Source: Coriobacteriia bacterium (lineage in GTDB: Bacteria; Actinomycetota; Coriobacteriia; Anaerosomatales; PALSA-660). Taken from it: 41,104 bases of DNA. Location: positions 1 through 41,104 of the forward strand of contig JANYKZ010000080.1 in NCBI GenBank assembly GCA_025361505.1, in the 5' to 3' direction. A program made the position numbers and the translations under genes. A model generated the notes under the pieces. The model was not told the origin of the DNA. It saw nothing but the letters and a program-made list of their open reading frames with translations, and ran no database searches. Of this stretch, positions 1 to 8,740 are shown one piece after another (within the stretch, counting starts at the first letter, position 1; each line of letters begins with the position of its first letter).

Positions 1-332
1 CGGACCAGCGCGACGATGCCCCACGCGATCAGCGCGTAGACGGCGAGCGCCAACAGCGCACTCCCTTCGAAGGCTGCGCCCGCGCTGGTCCGCGTCTTGA
101 ACACCGCCTCGAACGGCGCCATGAAGATCGCGGAGACCGAGTAGACGAACGCGACGAACCCCGCATCACGATTCGCCGCGAGCAGACGCAACACGAACCG
201 CACCGCGATGAGGGCCTCGATCACGCCGAACACGTAGTAGACGACGCGGGCCAAGATCGTCTCGATAGGAGACCGGGTCTCGGTGTGGACCATCCTCCTG
301 CTCTCGCTCGATCCGGTGTCGAGTGTGGTCAT
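1..332 (-). CDS. YggT-family membrane protein (C-terminus cut off by window edge)
   Basis: The first 110 codons are visible and the gene runs off the left edge. From an ATG at 332 it reads MTTLDTGSSESRRMVHTE and then a hydrophobic stretch with ARVVYYVFGVIEALIAVRFV, LLAANRDAGFVAFVY and APFEAVF. That spacing of a first membrane segment, an asparagine-containing loop and an APF-type turn is typical of the YggT family, small integral membrane proteins of poorly defined role. The start at 332 is preferred over an in-frame ATG at 293 because GGGAGG lies 7 bases upstream of it, whereas the inner ATG directly abuts its purine-rich stretch. It is divergent from the next gene. Function cannot be taken further from sequence. 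Confidence 0.75.
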   Translation of the reverse strand, partial: MTTLDTGSSESRRMVHTETRSPIETILARVVYYVFGVIEALIAVRFVLRLLAANRDAGFVAFVYSVSAIFMAPFEAVFKTRTSAGAAFEGSALLALAVYALIAWGIVALV

Positions 333-353
333 TGCGGATCCTCCCTTCGGAAG

Positions 354-378
354 CCGGCGCCTCGACAGGAGGCGCCGG
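354..378. repeat. inverted repeat upstream of the YggT-family gene
   Basis: A 9-base perfect inverted repeat (CCGGCGCCT, 7-base loop, AGGCGCCGG) lies just upstream of the YggT ribosome-binding site at about 339-345. It could be a 5' leader hairpin or an operator. The rest of the 249 bases between this gene and the next shows no coding signal I trust. Confidence 0.35.
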
Positions 379-581
379 TCCCTGAACGGGACCATTGGCG
401 ATCGCGGCGAACAAGGATCCGTCGCATGCCGTTCTTTCCCGCCGGCGTCGCTGCCCAGTCGAGACGTGTCGATGCCGCCCTCAAGCGGTACGATCGGGCG
501 CGACCGAGTTCGGGTGACCTGCTCGGGTACCTACCCACCGAGCGCCGACCTCAGGACGCTCGCCCGACACTCGGAGTTTCG

Positions 582-1298
582 ATGACCCAGGACCGACGGC
601 ACGCGCCGCATCCCGCCCGCCGCGACTCAGGCGCACCTGCGCAGTGGCGTCGCGCGCTTCTCGGGGCCGAGTCGCGGTGGCCGGCGTTCGCGGCCGCGGC
701 CGTGATCGTCGTCGGACAGTCGCTGCTGGCGAGCAGGCTTCAGTTGCAGCCCGTGTGGCTGCTGCCCGGGATCGCGGCCGTTCTGCTCGCGACGTCGGTC
801 GGCTTCTACATCTCGCCGGCCGAACCCAGCCGGATCGACCGGGTCGTCTCGGTCGGCCTTGCTGCGGTGCTCGTCATCGCGAACATCGGAAGCTTCGTGC
901 TGCTTGCGCGTGCCGTCTTCCTCGGATCGACGCTCACCCCCACCGACCTGCTCGCGAGCGGCGTGGCGCTGTGGGTCGTCAACGTGCTGGTGTTCGCCAT
1001 CGTCTACTGGGAACTCGACGGCGGCGGTCCCGAGGCGCGGCTCGAGCGACGCCACGACTTCCCCGACCTCGTCTTCCCGCAGCAGCAGGCCGACCAGGAG
1101 AAGCTCACGGCTCCCGCCTGGGAGCCCTCCTTCGGCGACTACCTCTACGTGGCGCTGACGAACGGCACCGCGTTCTCCCCGACCGACGCGATGCCGTACA
1201 CGAAGCGCGCGAAGTTCGCGATGGGCGTCCAGAGCCTCCTGTCGTTCGCCATCGCGGCGATCGTGGTCGCCCGCGCGGTGAACATCGCCAAGGGCTAG
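582..1298 (+). CDS. conserved four-to-five-segment membrane protein, function unknown
   Basis: A 238-residue protein beginning MTQDRRHAPHP. The ATG at 582 has GGAG five bases upstream; longer in-frame extensions to about 285 run through poorly coding sequence over the divergent YggT leader. There are hydrophobic segments at roughly residues 34-52, 56-73, 84-106, 119-138 and 210-232. The soluble stretch before the last segment contains FPDLVFPQQQ, FGDYLYVALTNGTAFSPTDAMP and RAKFAMGVQSLLSF, which resembles a conserved actinobacterial membrane family related in its C-terminal pattern to DUF1345-type proteins. I cannot assign a transported substrate or enzymatic role. Confidence 0.75.
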   Translation: MTQDRRHAPHPARRDSGAPAQWRRALLGAESRWPAFAAAAVIVVGQSLLASRLQLQPVWLLPGIAAVLLATSVGFYISPAEPSRIDRVVSVGLAAVLVIANIGSFVLLARAVFLGSTLTPTDLLASGVALWVVNVLVFAIVYWELDGGGPEARLERRHDFPDLVFPQQQADQEKLTAPAWEPSFGDYLYVALTNGTAFSPTDAMPYTKRAKFAMGVQSLLSFAIAAIVVARAVNIAKG

Positions 1299-1418
1299 CC
1301 CCCTGCCCCGCTCGCGCTCGAGGGCGTGGCGACGGCCACCCTCGGGAATAGACTCATCGAGTGACACGCGCGAGGGGAGCCGGACGGGCTTCCGCGTTCT
1401 TCGAGGTGAGAGGTGCCC

Positions 1419-2849
1419 ATGACCCGCTGGCCGCTTATGAAGACAGCGCTCGGCGTCGCGCTGTGCGCGCTCCTCGCGGCCCTGCCCTCGGCCGCGTTCG
1501 CCGCGCCCGCCGGTTGGACGGAGCCGACCCGGGTCACGTCGACGACCGCCTTCGGGTTCGACGAGCTGGGCGTCTCCTCGAGTCTGGTCGCCATGAGGTC
1601 GACGGGCGCTGCGGCCCAGATGTGGGTCTGGACGCCCGGGCAGCCCACGGCCAGTCCCCTTCCGTCCCTCGCGGGCGGTGACTCGCTCGCGGTCTCCGGC
1701 GGTCGCGCGGTCTGGCGCAGGGCGCTCGGCAGACTCGGCGTCATCATGACGTGGAGGGTCGGCGACCAGACTCCGGCGACATTTGCTCAGGATGTGAGCC
1801 GGGACAACGACTACCCGGCAGTATGGGGCGATCGGATCGCGTGGCTCGGCATCGGACTGGGCGACGAGAGTGTCCTCACCCGGAAAGTGTCTCTGCCGCC
1901 TACGACGACGGTCAGCGCGATGGACAACGCGCCGAAGTTCGACGTCGGCGTGTCGGGTGACCGCGTCGTGTGGTACGCCTCGGACGGGAGCACCTGGCAG
2001 ATCTTTACACGGGTCGTTGGCGAGACCCGTCCGACGCAGCTCACGACCGGATCCTCGCCGAACATCAGTCCGCAGGTGTCAGGGGACCGCGTGGTGTGGA
2101 TGAGTCAGGACGAGCAAGGCAACGGGGTCGTCCGCACATGGAAGAAGGGCGATGCCCACCCGACGACGATCGACCTTGCCGCCTACGACGGACACCCCCG
2201 GGTCGCCGGCGACTGCGTCGTGTGGACGTCGGGGACGCCCGGCGACTCGCAGGTGCACCTGTGGCGCTCTGGCGTGAAGACGACGGTGACCACCGGCCCG
2301 CACTCGGCATCGTCCGCGAGCATCTCGGGCGACCGCATCGTGTGGCAGGACCAGGTGAGCGGGCAGTACCAGATCGTGACGCGGCGAGTCTCAGAGTCCT
2401 CACTCACGACGATCGCCTCGAGCGTCGACGTGCTCGCCGACCCGGTCGTGGGCGACAACCGGGTGGCGTGGCGGGACTTCAACGGCGCCTCCTATCAGGT
2501 CTTCACTGCTTCGGGGCCGCCGGTTGCGACGAGCCTCGGGAAGCCCACGGCATCTCCGACCACTCCGACACACGGCCGCACCGCGACGTTCAGGAGCTAC
2601 CTCACCCAGGGGATCGCGAGCTTCGCGACGGGAGCCAAGGCGACGCTCTACCTGTACCGCAAGGAGAGTGGCCATTGGCGCCTCCGCAACACAGTGACCA
2701 CGAGCCGGTCCTCCACCGGCACGCGCGTGCTGCTGTCCGCCAGCGTGAAGCCGCGCTACGCAGGCTCCTGGCGGGCGATCGTCAAGTTCGGAGGCGCCGC
2801 GGGCTACTCCGGCGCGACGTCGAGCACGACGTACTTCACCGTCAGGTAG
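1419..2849 (+). CDS. secreted beta-propeller protein with C-terminal Ig-like domain
   Basis: A 476-residue exported protein. The N-terminus (MTRWPLMKTALGVALCALL...AAFAAPA) is a Sec signal peptide with cleavage likely after AFA. Residues about 30-365 contain at least seven repeats of a G-D-R-(V/I)-(V/A)-W pattern (GGRAVW, GDRIAW, GDRVVW twice, GDCVVW, GDRIVW, GDNRVAW) spaced about 45-55 residues, as in TolB-like beta-propellers. The last 100 residues form a beta-rich Ig-like module (TLYLYRKESGHW, YAGSWRAIVKFGG). The ATG at 1419 has AGGTGAG about 8 bases upstream; an in-frame GTG at 1413 is less well placed. A TAGACT -10-like element lies at 1349-1354. It probably acts at the cell surface; the ligand is unknown. 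Confidence 0.8.
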   Translation: MTRWPLMKTALGVALCALLAALPSAAFAAPAGWTEPTRVTSTTAFGFDELGVSSSLVAMRSTGAAAQMWVWTPGQPTASPLPSLAGGDSLAVSGGRAVWRRALGRLGVIMTWRVGDQTPATFAQDVSRDNDYPAVWGDRIAWLGIGLGDESVLTRKVSLPPTTTVSAMDNAPKFDVGVSGDRVVWYASDGSTWQIFTRVVGETRPTQLTTGSSPNISPQVSGDRVVWMSQDEQGNGVVRTWKKGDAHPTTIDLAAYDGHPRVAGDCVVWTSGTPGDSQVHLWRSGVKTTVTTGPHSASSASISGDRIVWQDQVSGQYQIVTRRVSESSLTTIASSVDVLADPVVGDNRVAWRDFNGASYQVFTASGPPVATSLGKPTASPTTPTHGRTATFRSYLTQGIASFATGAKATLYLYRKESGHWRLRNTVTTSRSSTGTRVLLSASVKPRYAGSWRAIVKFGGAAGYSGATSSTTYFTVR

Positions 2850-2890
2850 CACCGTCGGCGCATCCGGCGCACGAAGATGGGAGTCACCCC

Positions 2891-3709
2891 ATGCCGCACG
2901 CGATCTGGACAGGCACCATCTCGTTCGGGCTCGTCACCATCCCGGTGCAGCTCCTCCCGGCGGTCCAGCCGCGCGAGCTGGCGTTCCACCTGCTTGATGA
3001 CCGCGACCTCTCCCCCATCCACAACAAGCGGGTCAACGAGCACACCGGCGAAGAGGTCGCGTGGGAGCACGTCGCCAAGGGCTTCGAGGTCGACAAGGGC
3101 CGGTTCGTCCTCGTGACCGACGACGACCTGCGCGCCGCGAACGTCGAGGCGACACAGACGATCGACGTCCTGGCTGCGGTATGCGCTGACGAGATCCACC
3201 CGGAGCTGTTCGACGCGCCCTACTACCTGCAGCCGGAGAAGGCGGGGCGCAAGGCCTACCTGCTCCTTCGGGAGGCGCTGAAGCATGCGAAGCGGGTGGC
3301 GCTCGCGAAGATCGTCATCCGCACCCGGCAGCACCTCGCGGCCATCGTGCCCGACGGGGACCTCCTTCTCCTCGCCGTGCTGCGCTACCCCGATGAGCTG
3401 CGCGACGCCGCCGAGCTGGACCTCCCGGGCAGCGGCGCGGAAGCGCTCAAGGCCGCGAACGTGACGCAGGCCGAGCTCGATCTTGCCGAGCAACTGGTCG
3501 CCACGATCTCCAGATCGTTCGACCCGGCCGCGCCGGAGTACCGCGACACCTACCGCGACGACGTCATGGCACTCATCGAGCGGAAGGCCGCCGGCGCGGT
3601 CACCGCCACACCCGTCTCCGAGCCCGCGGCGGCGGCCGGCGGCGAGGTCGTCGACATCGTCGCCCTGCTGAAGAGGTCGCTTGACGAAGCGAAGCGCGCT
3701 CGCGCCTGA
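2891..3709 (+). CDS. ku: Ku DNA-end-binding protein
   Basis: A 272-residue prokaryotic Ku. It begins MPHAIWTGTISFGLVTIPVQL, the conserved opening strand of the Ku core, and continues with HNKRVNEHTGEEV and the YYLQPEKAGRKAY segment typical of the beta-barrel that encircles DNA. Family members form homodimers that thread onto double-strand ends and recruit LigD. The tail after about residue 235 is alanine- and charge-rich (TATPVSEPAAAAGG, then LLKRSLDEAKRARA), as in bacterial Ku C-terminal extensions. GGGAG sits 7 bases before the ATG. The ligD start follows the stop by 11 bases, so the two are almost certainly co-transcribed. Confidence 0.97.
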   Translation: MPHAIWTGTISFGLVTIPVQLLPAVQPRELAFHLLDDRDLSPIHNKRVNEHTGEEVAWEHVAKGFEVDKGRFVLVTDDDLRAANVEATQTIDVLAAVCADEIHPELFDAPYYLQPEKAGRKAYLLLREALKHAKRVALAKIVIRTRQHLAAIVPDGDLLLLAVLRYPDELRDAAELDLPGSGAEALKAANVTQAELDLAEQLVATISRSFDPAAPEYRDTYRDDVMALIERKAAGAVTATPVSEPAAAAGGEVVDIVALLKRSLDEAKRARA

Positions 3710-3720
3710 CGGGAGAACGA

Positions 3721-6306
3721 ATGCCGCTCGACGAGTACCGCCGAAAGCGCGACTTCTCGACGACGCCCGAGCCGGCGGGCGAGGCGGCTGCCGTTCCCGA
3801 GCCCGGCGGACTCACCTTCGTCGTCCACAAGCACGCCGCCCGGGCGCTCCACTACGACCTGCGGCTCGAGATCGGCGGCGTCTACGCGTCGTGGGCGGTC
3901 CCGAAAGGGCCTTCGCTCGACACCAGAGACAAGCACCTGGCGGTCCACGTCGAGGACCATCCGCTCGAGTACGGCTCCTTCGAGGGCACGATACCGGCAG
4001 GCGAGTACGGTGGCGGCACCGTGATGATCTGGGACCGCGGCGCGTTCATGCCGGTCGGCGACCCGGCGGAGGGCGTCGCGAAGGGCCAGCTGAAGTTCGT
4101 CCTCGACGGATCGAAGCTCAGGGGCGCCTGGGTGCTCGTCCGCATGAAGCCGCGCCCCGGAGAGCGCCAGGAGGCGTGGCTGCTCATCAAGGAGCGTGAC
4201 GACGGCGTCCGCCCGCGCTCCGAGTACGACATGCTAGAGGCCGAGCCCGACTCGGCTGCGACCGGGCGGACCATGGATCAGATCGCCGCCAGCGGGGCGG
4301 ACGGTGCCGAGCCCCCGCTCCTCGCGCGGCTCGCGCCTGCGCCGAGCCACAGTGCGGTCTCGGCGGGCGCTCGCAAGCGCTCGTCGGGGGACTCGCCACC
4401 GTCCGCCGCAGCGCTCCCCTCCGATGCCCCCTTTCAGCTCGCGACGCTCGTCGATGAGGCTCCGTCCGGTGACGAGTGGATCCACGAGATCAAGTACGAC
4501 GGCTACCGGCTGAGGGTGGCGCTCGAGCACGGGAAGGCGACCGTGCTGACGCGGAGCGGGGCGGATTGGACGGACCGGTTCCCCGTCATCGCTCGTGCGG
4601 TCGAGGCGCTCCCCGTGTCGTCGGCGCTGATCGACGGGGAGGCGGTGGTGCTCGACTCTGAGGGCCGCTCCGACTTCGGCCTGCTTCAGGAAGCGCTCGC
4701 GGCGGGCCGGCCCGACGACGTCAGACTCGAAGCGTTCGACCTCCTCTACCTCGAGGGCTTCGACCTCCGCGCGGAGACCCTCCTGCGCCGGAAGGGCCTG
4801 CTCGCCTCGTTGCTCGCGGGTGTGCCGGACAACGGGCCGCTGCACGTGGTCGAGCACTACGTCGGCGACGGTCCGGCGCATCACGCCGCGTCGTGCCGGC
4901 TCCTGCTCGAGGGGTCGGTCAGCAAGCGCGGCGACCGGCCGTGGGTCCCGGGGCGTACGCGCGACTGGCTGAAGGTGAAGTGCCTCGCCCGTCAGGAGTT
5001 CGTCGTCGGAGGCTGGACCGACCCCGCAGGATCCCGCAAGGAGTTCGGAGCGCTGCTGCTGGGATTCCACGACGACGCCGGCGCGCTCCGCTATGCCGGG
5101 CGGGTCGGCACCGGCTTCACCCAGCGCACACTGGCCGAGCTGGGTGGACGCCTCGCCGCCCTCGCGGCCGCCGAGCCTCCCTTCAGCGACCCGCCCTCCC
5201 GGGCGGGAGTCCACTGGGTGCGACCCGAACTCGTCGTCGAGGTCGCCTTCCGGGAGTGGACGCGCGAGGGAGTCGTCCGCCAGCCCTCTTTCCAGGGAGT
5301 GAGGGACGACGCTGAGGCGTCGGGCGTCGTGCGCGAATCGCCCGTCGCGCCGTCCGATGTTCCGGCCGCGACGGCGACGCCCGACGGATCACCGATTGCG
5401 GTCGGCGGCGTCACGATCACGAACCCCGACCGGGTGCTCGAGCCCGCCGGCGTCACGAAAGCGGAACTCGCGCGGTACTACGAGTCCGTGTCCGCGTGGA
5501 TGCTGCCGCACGTGGTCGGGCGTCCCCTGACGATGGTCCGCTGTCCGCATGGCGCGGCGGGCACGGTCGGATGCTTCTACCAGAAGCACCCCGAAGTGCG
5601 CGGCTGGCCGGACTCGCTCGGCGCGGTGACCATCGAGGACCGCGACGGCCCCGCTGTCTACTCCTACGTCGAGGACCAGGCGGGTCTGCTCGCTCTCGTC
5701 CAGCTGGGCACCCTGGAGATCCACACCTGGAACTCGCTCGCGAGCGACCCCGAGCGCCCCGACCGCGTGGTATTCGACCTGGACCCGGGGCCGGAGGTCG
5801 AGTTCGCCGACGTGGCCGCGGCCGCGCGCACGGTGCGCGACGCGCTCGAGGCCCTAGGGCTCGGCGCCTTCGTCAAGACGACCGGAGGGCGCGGACTGCA
5901 CGTCGTGACGCCGATCGTGCCCGGCCGCGGCTACGACGAGGTGCGAGCGTTCGCGCATGCGTTCGTCAGCGTGCTGGCCACCCAACGCCCGGACCTGTTC
6001 ACGGCGCTGATGGCCAAGCGCGAACGCCCCGGGAGGGTGTTCATCGACTATCTGCGCAACGCGCACGGTGCCACTGCGGTGTGCGCGTACTCGACCCGCG
6101 CGCGCCCCGGTGCGCACGTGAGCGTGCCGGTGGCGTGGGACGAGCTCACCGGCCTGGATCCTTCGGCATACGACATCCGCTCGGTCCCCCGCCGGCTGGC
6201 GGCGCTGCACCGCGACCCGTGGGCCGGCTACGAGGCAGCGCGGCGAGCGCTCGATACCGAGCTCTTCGCCGCGCTGGGGGTGGAAACGGCCGGACGACGG
6301 GTCTGA
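3721..6306 (+). CDS. ligD: multifunctional ATP-dependent DNA ligase LigD (PE-LIG-POL order)
   Basis: An 861-residue non-homologous end-joining enzyme with three domains. Residues about 30-165 are the 3'-phosphoesterase (HKHAARALHYDLRLE, EYGSFEGTIPAGEYGGG). Residues about 235-540 are the ligase; the nucleotidyl-transfer lysine is K258 in EIKYDGYR, with later motifs EGSVSKR (397-403) and DWLKVK (415-420). Residues about 563-855 are the archaeo-eukaryotic primase-type polymerase, with metal-binding DLDP (686-689) and KTTGGRGLH (719-727). All three active sites look intact. The order matches the Pseudomonas-type enzyme rather than the POL-PE-LIG order of Mycobacterium. GGGAG lies 6 bases before the ATG. 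It acts with the Ku encoded immediately upstream. Confidence 0.97.
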   Translation: MPLDEYRRKRDFSTTPEPAGEAAAVPEPGGLTFVVHKHAARALHYDLRLEIGGVYASWAVPKGPSLDTRDKHLAVHVEDHPLEYGSFEGTIPAGEYGGGTVMIWDRGAFMPVGDPAEGVAKGQLKFVLDGSKLRGAWVLVRMKPRPGERQEAWLLIKERDDGVRPRSEYDMLEAEPDSAATGRTMDQIAASGADGAEPPLLARLAPAPSHSAVSAGARKRSSGDSPPSAAALPSDAPFQLATLVDEAPSGDEWIHEIKYDGYRLRVALEHGKATVLTRSGADWTDRFPVIARAVEALPVSSALIDGEAVVLDSEGRSDFGLLQEALAAGRPDDVRLEAFDLLYLEGFDLRAETLLRRKGLLASLLAGVPDNGPLHVVEHYVGDGPAHHAASCRLLLEGSVSKRGDRPWVPGRTRDWLKVKCLARQEFVVGGWTDPAGSRKEFGALLLGFHDDAGALRYAGRVGTGFTQRTLAELGGRLAALAAAEPPFSDPPSRAGVHWVRPELVVEVAFREWTREGVVRQPSFQGVRDDAEASGVVRESPVAPSDVPAATATPDGSPIAVGGVTITNPDRVLEPAGVTKAELARYYESVSAWMLPHVVGRPLTMVRCPHGAAGTVGCFYQKHPEVRGWPDSLGAVTIEDRDGPAVYSYVEDQAGLLALVQLGTLEIHTWNSLASDPERPDRVVFDLDPGPEVEFADVAAAARTVRDALEALGLGAFVKTTGGRGLHVVTPIVPGRGYDEVRAFAHAFVSVLATQRPDLFTALMAKRERPGRVFIDYLRNAHGATAVCAYSTRARPGAHVSVPVAWDELTGLDPSAYDIRSVPRRLAALHRDPWAGYEAARRALDTELFAALGVETAGRRV

Positions 6307-6314
6307 TAGAAGGC

Positions 6315-6716
6315 CTACATCGCGACGACGTTGAGGATGTTGCCCTCGGTGTCCTTGAACCAGGCGGTCTTGGTCCCCATCATCTCGGCGATCCCGCCCA
6401 CGGTCTTGAGGCCCATCTCCGGCATGTCGTACTCCTCGAAGACGACGCCCCGGGACTTCAGGTCGTCGATCACGCCATCGAACTTCTCGGGCGGCACGCC
6501 GAAGGCGAGCGTCGTGTTCTGCGGAGCGGGCATGCCCGGGCGCTCGTAGATCGACACCATCGTGCCGGCTCCGGCCGCGAACATCCCGGCGTCTCCCGGT
6601 CCGCTCGGGATGCGGACGGTCGTGAAGCCGAGGACCTCCGTGTAGAACCTCGCCGCTCTCGAGTAGTCGTCCGCTCGAATGACTCCCGCGACGGGGAAGT
6701 CGGCCAGACCTGCCAT
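6315..6716 (-). CDS. VOC (glyoxalase/bleomycin-resistance) family protein
   Basis: A 133-residue single-module VOC protein, beginning MAGLADFPVAGVIRADDYSRAARFYTEVLGF and ending TAWFKDTEGNILNVVAM. The beta-alpha-beta-beta-beta pattern with SRAARFYTEVLGF and KDTEGNIL is diagnostic of the fold. These proteins are metal-dependent lyases, dioxygenases or binding proteins; the residues here do not identify a substrate. An ATG two codons upstream (6722) is possible, but AAGGAG is better spaced (8 bases) for 6716. A 6-base inverted repeat (GGGCGC/GCGCCC, 6739-6755) lies just upstream in the leader. It converges with ligD, leaving 8 bases between the two stops. Confidence 0.85.
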   Translation of the reverse strand: MAGLADFPVAGVIRADDYSRAARFYTEVLGFTTVRIPSGPGDAGMFAAGAGTMVSIYERPGMPAPQNTTLAFGVPPEKFDGVIDDLKSRGVVFEEYDMPEMGLKTVGGIAEMMGTKTAWFKDTEGNILNVVAM

Positions 6717-6920
6717 CACCATCACTCCTTCGTTCGACGGGCGCCGGATGCGCCCGATATGCACGAGGCCCAGACTTCATACCCTCCGGAGGGCGACCCG
6801 AGCGGGCAGGCGCCCCCGGGGAGCGTGCACTCGGACCGACATCGGGTAACCACTCAGAGGAGTCCGCTGCGGTGTCCCGAGCGCCTCGTCTCAGGGCCGC
6901 GTCGTCGAGGAGGAGACCCC

Positions 6921-7343
6921 ATGACCAGCCGCAAGGCCGTATCCGTCCTGCTCGCCGTTCTGGTGGCGACGGCCCTCGCCATCGCTCTCACCGGATGCAC
7001 CGGTCCGGGAACGCCGGGGACCGGCGGCGGCACGGGCAGCACCACGACCATCGTCGAGAAGGACTTCCGGTTCAGCCCTTCGAGCGTGTCCGTCCAGATC
7101 GGGGACACGGTCGTGTTCGACAACCAGGACACGGTGCCGCACCACGTGGTCGTCGGCACCGCCGACCTCGGGGAACAGCAGCCGGGCAAGAGCGTCAGCT
7201 GGACGGCCGATGCGAACGGAACCTTCCCGCTGAAGTGCCTCATCCATGCCTCCATGATGGGACAGGTCACCGTCGGTTCCTCTGGCTCCGCGCCGAGCGC
7301 CCCGGTCGCCACGAGCACGCCGCCATCGACCGGTGGATACTAG
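6921..7343 (+). CDS. cupredoxin-like lipoprotein
   Basis: A 140-residue lipoprotein. The signal peptide ends in a lipobox (LTGC, lipidated Cys26), followed by a Gly/Thr-rich linker. The cupredoxin domain covers about residues 42-118 (TIVEKDFRFSPSSVSVQIGDTVVF). Candidate type-1 copper ligands are His74 or His75 in VPHHVVVG, Cys106 and His109 in KCLIHASMM, and Met112 or Met113. It would be anchored on the outer face of the membrane as a one-electron carrier. GAGGAGGAG precedes the ATG. The gene just downstream encodes a ferric-reductase-like flavocytochrome, so an electron partnership is plausible but inferred. Confidence 0.9.
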   Translation: MTSRKAVSVLLAVLVATALAIALTGCTGPGTPGTGGGTGSTTTIVEKDFRFSPSSVSVQIGDTVVFDNQDTVPHHVVVGTADLGEQQPGKSVSWTADANGTFPLKCLIHASMMGQVTVGSSGSAPSAPVATSTPPSTGGY

Positions 7344-7394
7344 GCGCGCAAGCATCGCCGCATCGGCGCATCCGTGACGTGGCCTGGGGGTGTC

Positions 7395-8648
7395 GTGGTC
7401 CGACTTCGGCCCATCTTCGCCCTCGCGGGCACGCTCGCACTCAATGCCATGTTCTGGACCGTGGCCCTCGCGACGGCCCCGGGTCCTTGGCCGCCGGTAC
7501 ATGTGGCGGCGGAGTTCCTGTCCACGACCGCCCTGCTGGTGATGAGCACGAACCTGATGCTCGCGACGCGCGCCAAGCCCTTCGAGGACTTCTTCGGCGG
7601 TCTGGACAAGGTCTTCACGTCGCATCGCCTCAACGGGCTGACTGCGGTGGCCCTGCTCTCGACGCACTTCCTCGTCATGCCCGAGTCCGTCGGCTGGGTC
7701 CCGAGCAAGCTCGTGGGATATCCGACCCTGACCTTCCTCGTGATCGCGGTGGTCATCGCCATCGCCCCACGGGCGCCGTGGCGTCGACTCGTGTCGCTGC
7801 GCTACCAGGACTGGAAACTCTCGCACCGCACCCAGGGTCTGCTCGTCGCGGCCGGCGTGACGCATTCGCTGCTGGCCCATCCACTCGTCCTCGGGCTCCC
7901 AATCATGCGCGTGTGGGTCTACGGCGTTGCCGCGCTGGGCCTCACCGCCTACGTGTTCCGAGAGACGGTGCAGCCGATGCTGCTGCAGCGACATCACTAC
8001 CGGGTGGGCCGGCCCGTCCATGTCGGCCGGGACATCCTCGAGATCCCGCTCGAGCCCGAACGTGACGCCATCGCGCACGTGGCGGGGCAGTTCGCCTTCG
8101 TGAGATTCGAAGGCGGCCCGACGAGCGAGCAGCATCCCTTCACGATCAGCAGCGGCCCCGCGGGCGGGAGGCTGCGCTTCAGCGTGAAGGCGTCGGGCGA
8201 CTACACGCGTGCGCTCCAGCGGTGCCTCGCGGCCGACTCCGGGGCGTTGGTCGAGGGCCCATACGGCCGGTTCGACTTCCGCACCGGAGGCCCGCACCAG
8301 CTGTGGATCGCCGGGGGCATCGGCATCACACCGTTCCTCGCGTTCCTGTCGACGATCGATGATGAGAGCGACGTGCGGCTCATCTGGACGGTGCGGAGCG
8401 CGACCGACGCGATCTACCTCGACGAGATCGAGCGGGCGGTCGCCCGGCACCCGCGCGCGGGCTTCACGCTCCATTCGAGCGACACCGCAGGACATCTGTT
8501 GCTCGCGGATGTCGACGTGCGGCGGACCGAGGAGCTGTCCGTGTTCATCTGCGGCCCGGTGTCCATGCGCAACGCCTTCATCGCTGAACTACGCGCGATG
8601 GGCGTCCGGCGTTCCCAGATCCACTACGAGGAGTTCAGCCTGCGTTAG
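7395..8648 (+). CDS. ferric-reductase-like transmembrane flavocytochrome
   Basis: A 417-residue membrane oxidoreductase. About six membrane segments occupy residues 1-195, with two histidine pairs (near 77/91 and 144/157; SHRLNGLTAVALLSTH and SHRTQGLLVAAGVTH) placed to bind two b haems. The C-terminal half is a ferredoxin-reductase-type module: the FAD motif HPFTISS (about 247-253), the NAD(P) motif GGIGITP (about 307-313) and FICGP near the C-terminus. The family moves electrons from cytosolic NAD(P)H through FAD and haems across the membrane. The GTG at 7395 has GGGGGTG upstream; a GTG at 7374 is the alternative start but has no ribosome-binding site. It follows the cupredoxin gene by 51 bases. 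Confidence 0.88.
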   Translation: MVRLRPIFALAGTLALNAMFWTVALATAPGPWPPVHVAAEFLSTTALLVMSTNLMLATRAKPFEDFFGGLDKVFTSHRLNGLTAVALLSTHFLVMPESVGWVPSKLVGYPTLTFLVIAVVIAIAPRAPWRRLVSLRYQDWKLSHRTQGLLVAAGVTHSLLAHPLVLGLPIMRVWVYGVAALGLTAYVFRETVQPMLLQRHHYRVGRPVHVGRDILEIPLEPERDAIAHVAGQFAFVRFEGGPTSEQHPFTISSGPAGGRLRFSVKASGDYTRALQRCLAADSGALVEGPYGRFDFRTGGPHQLWIAGGIGITPFLAFLSTIDDESDVRLIWTVRSATDAIYLDEIERAVARHPRAGFTLHSSDTAGHLLLADVDVRRTEELSVFICGPVSMRNAFIAELRAMGVRRSQIHYEEFSLR

Positions 8649-8687
8649 TCGTCGGCGCCGATGTTCCCTCTGGCACGCGATGCGCTC

Positions 8688-8693
8688 CATAAT
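8688..8693 (+). promoter_or_regulatory. candidate -10 element for the regulator/kinase operon
   Basis: CATAAT lies 47 bases before the response regulator ATG at 8741, with a weak TTCCCT (8664-8669) upstream at an 18-base spacing. The CACAGAAC-type box found before the cytochrome operon is not visible here by eye. Confidence 0.4.
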
Positions 8694-8740
8694 GGGTGCG
8701 CGAGATCAGCGCGAGTGAGGACCGAGAAGCGGGAGCCCAC

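Noticed and set aside
2857-7373. Ten-base GGCGCATCCG repeated at about 2857, 6746 (reverse) and 7364 as a possible interspersed element
   Set aside because: Only three copies, short and GC-rich, with no conserved flanks; close to what composition alone could give.
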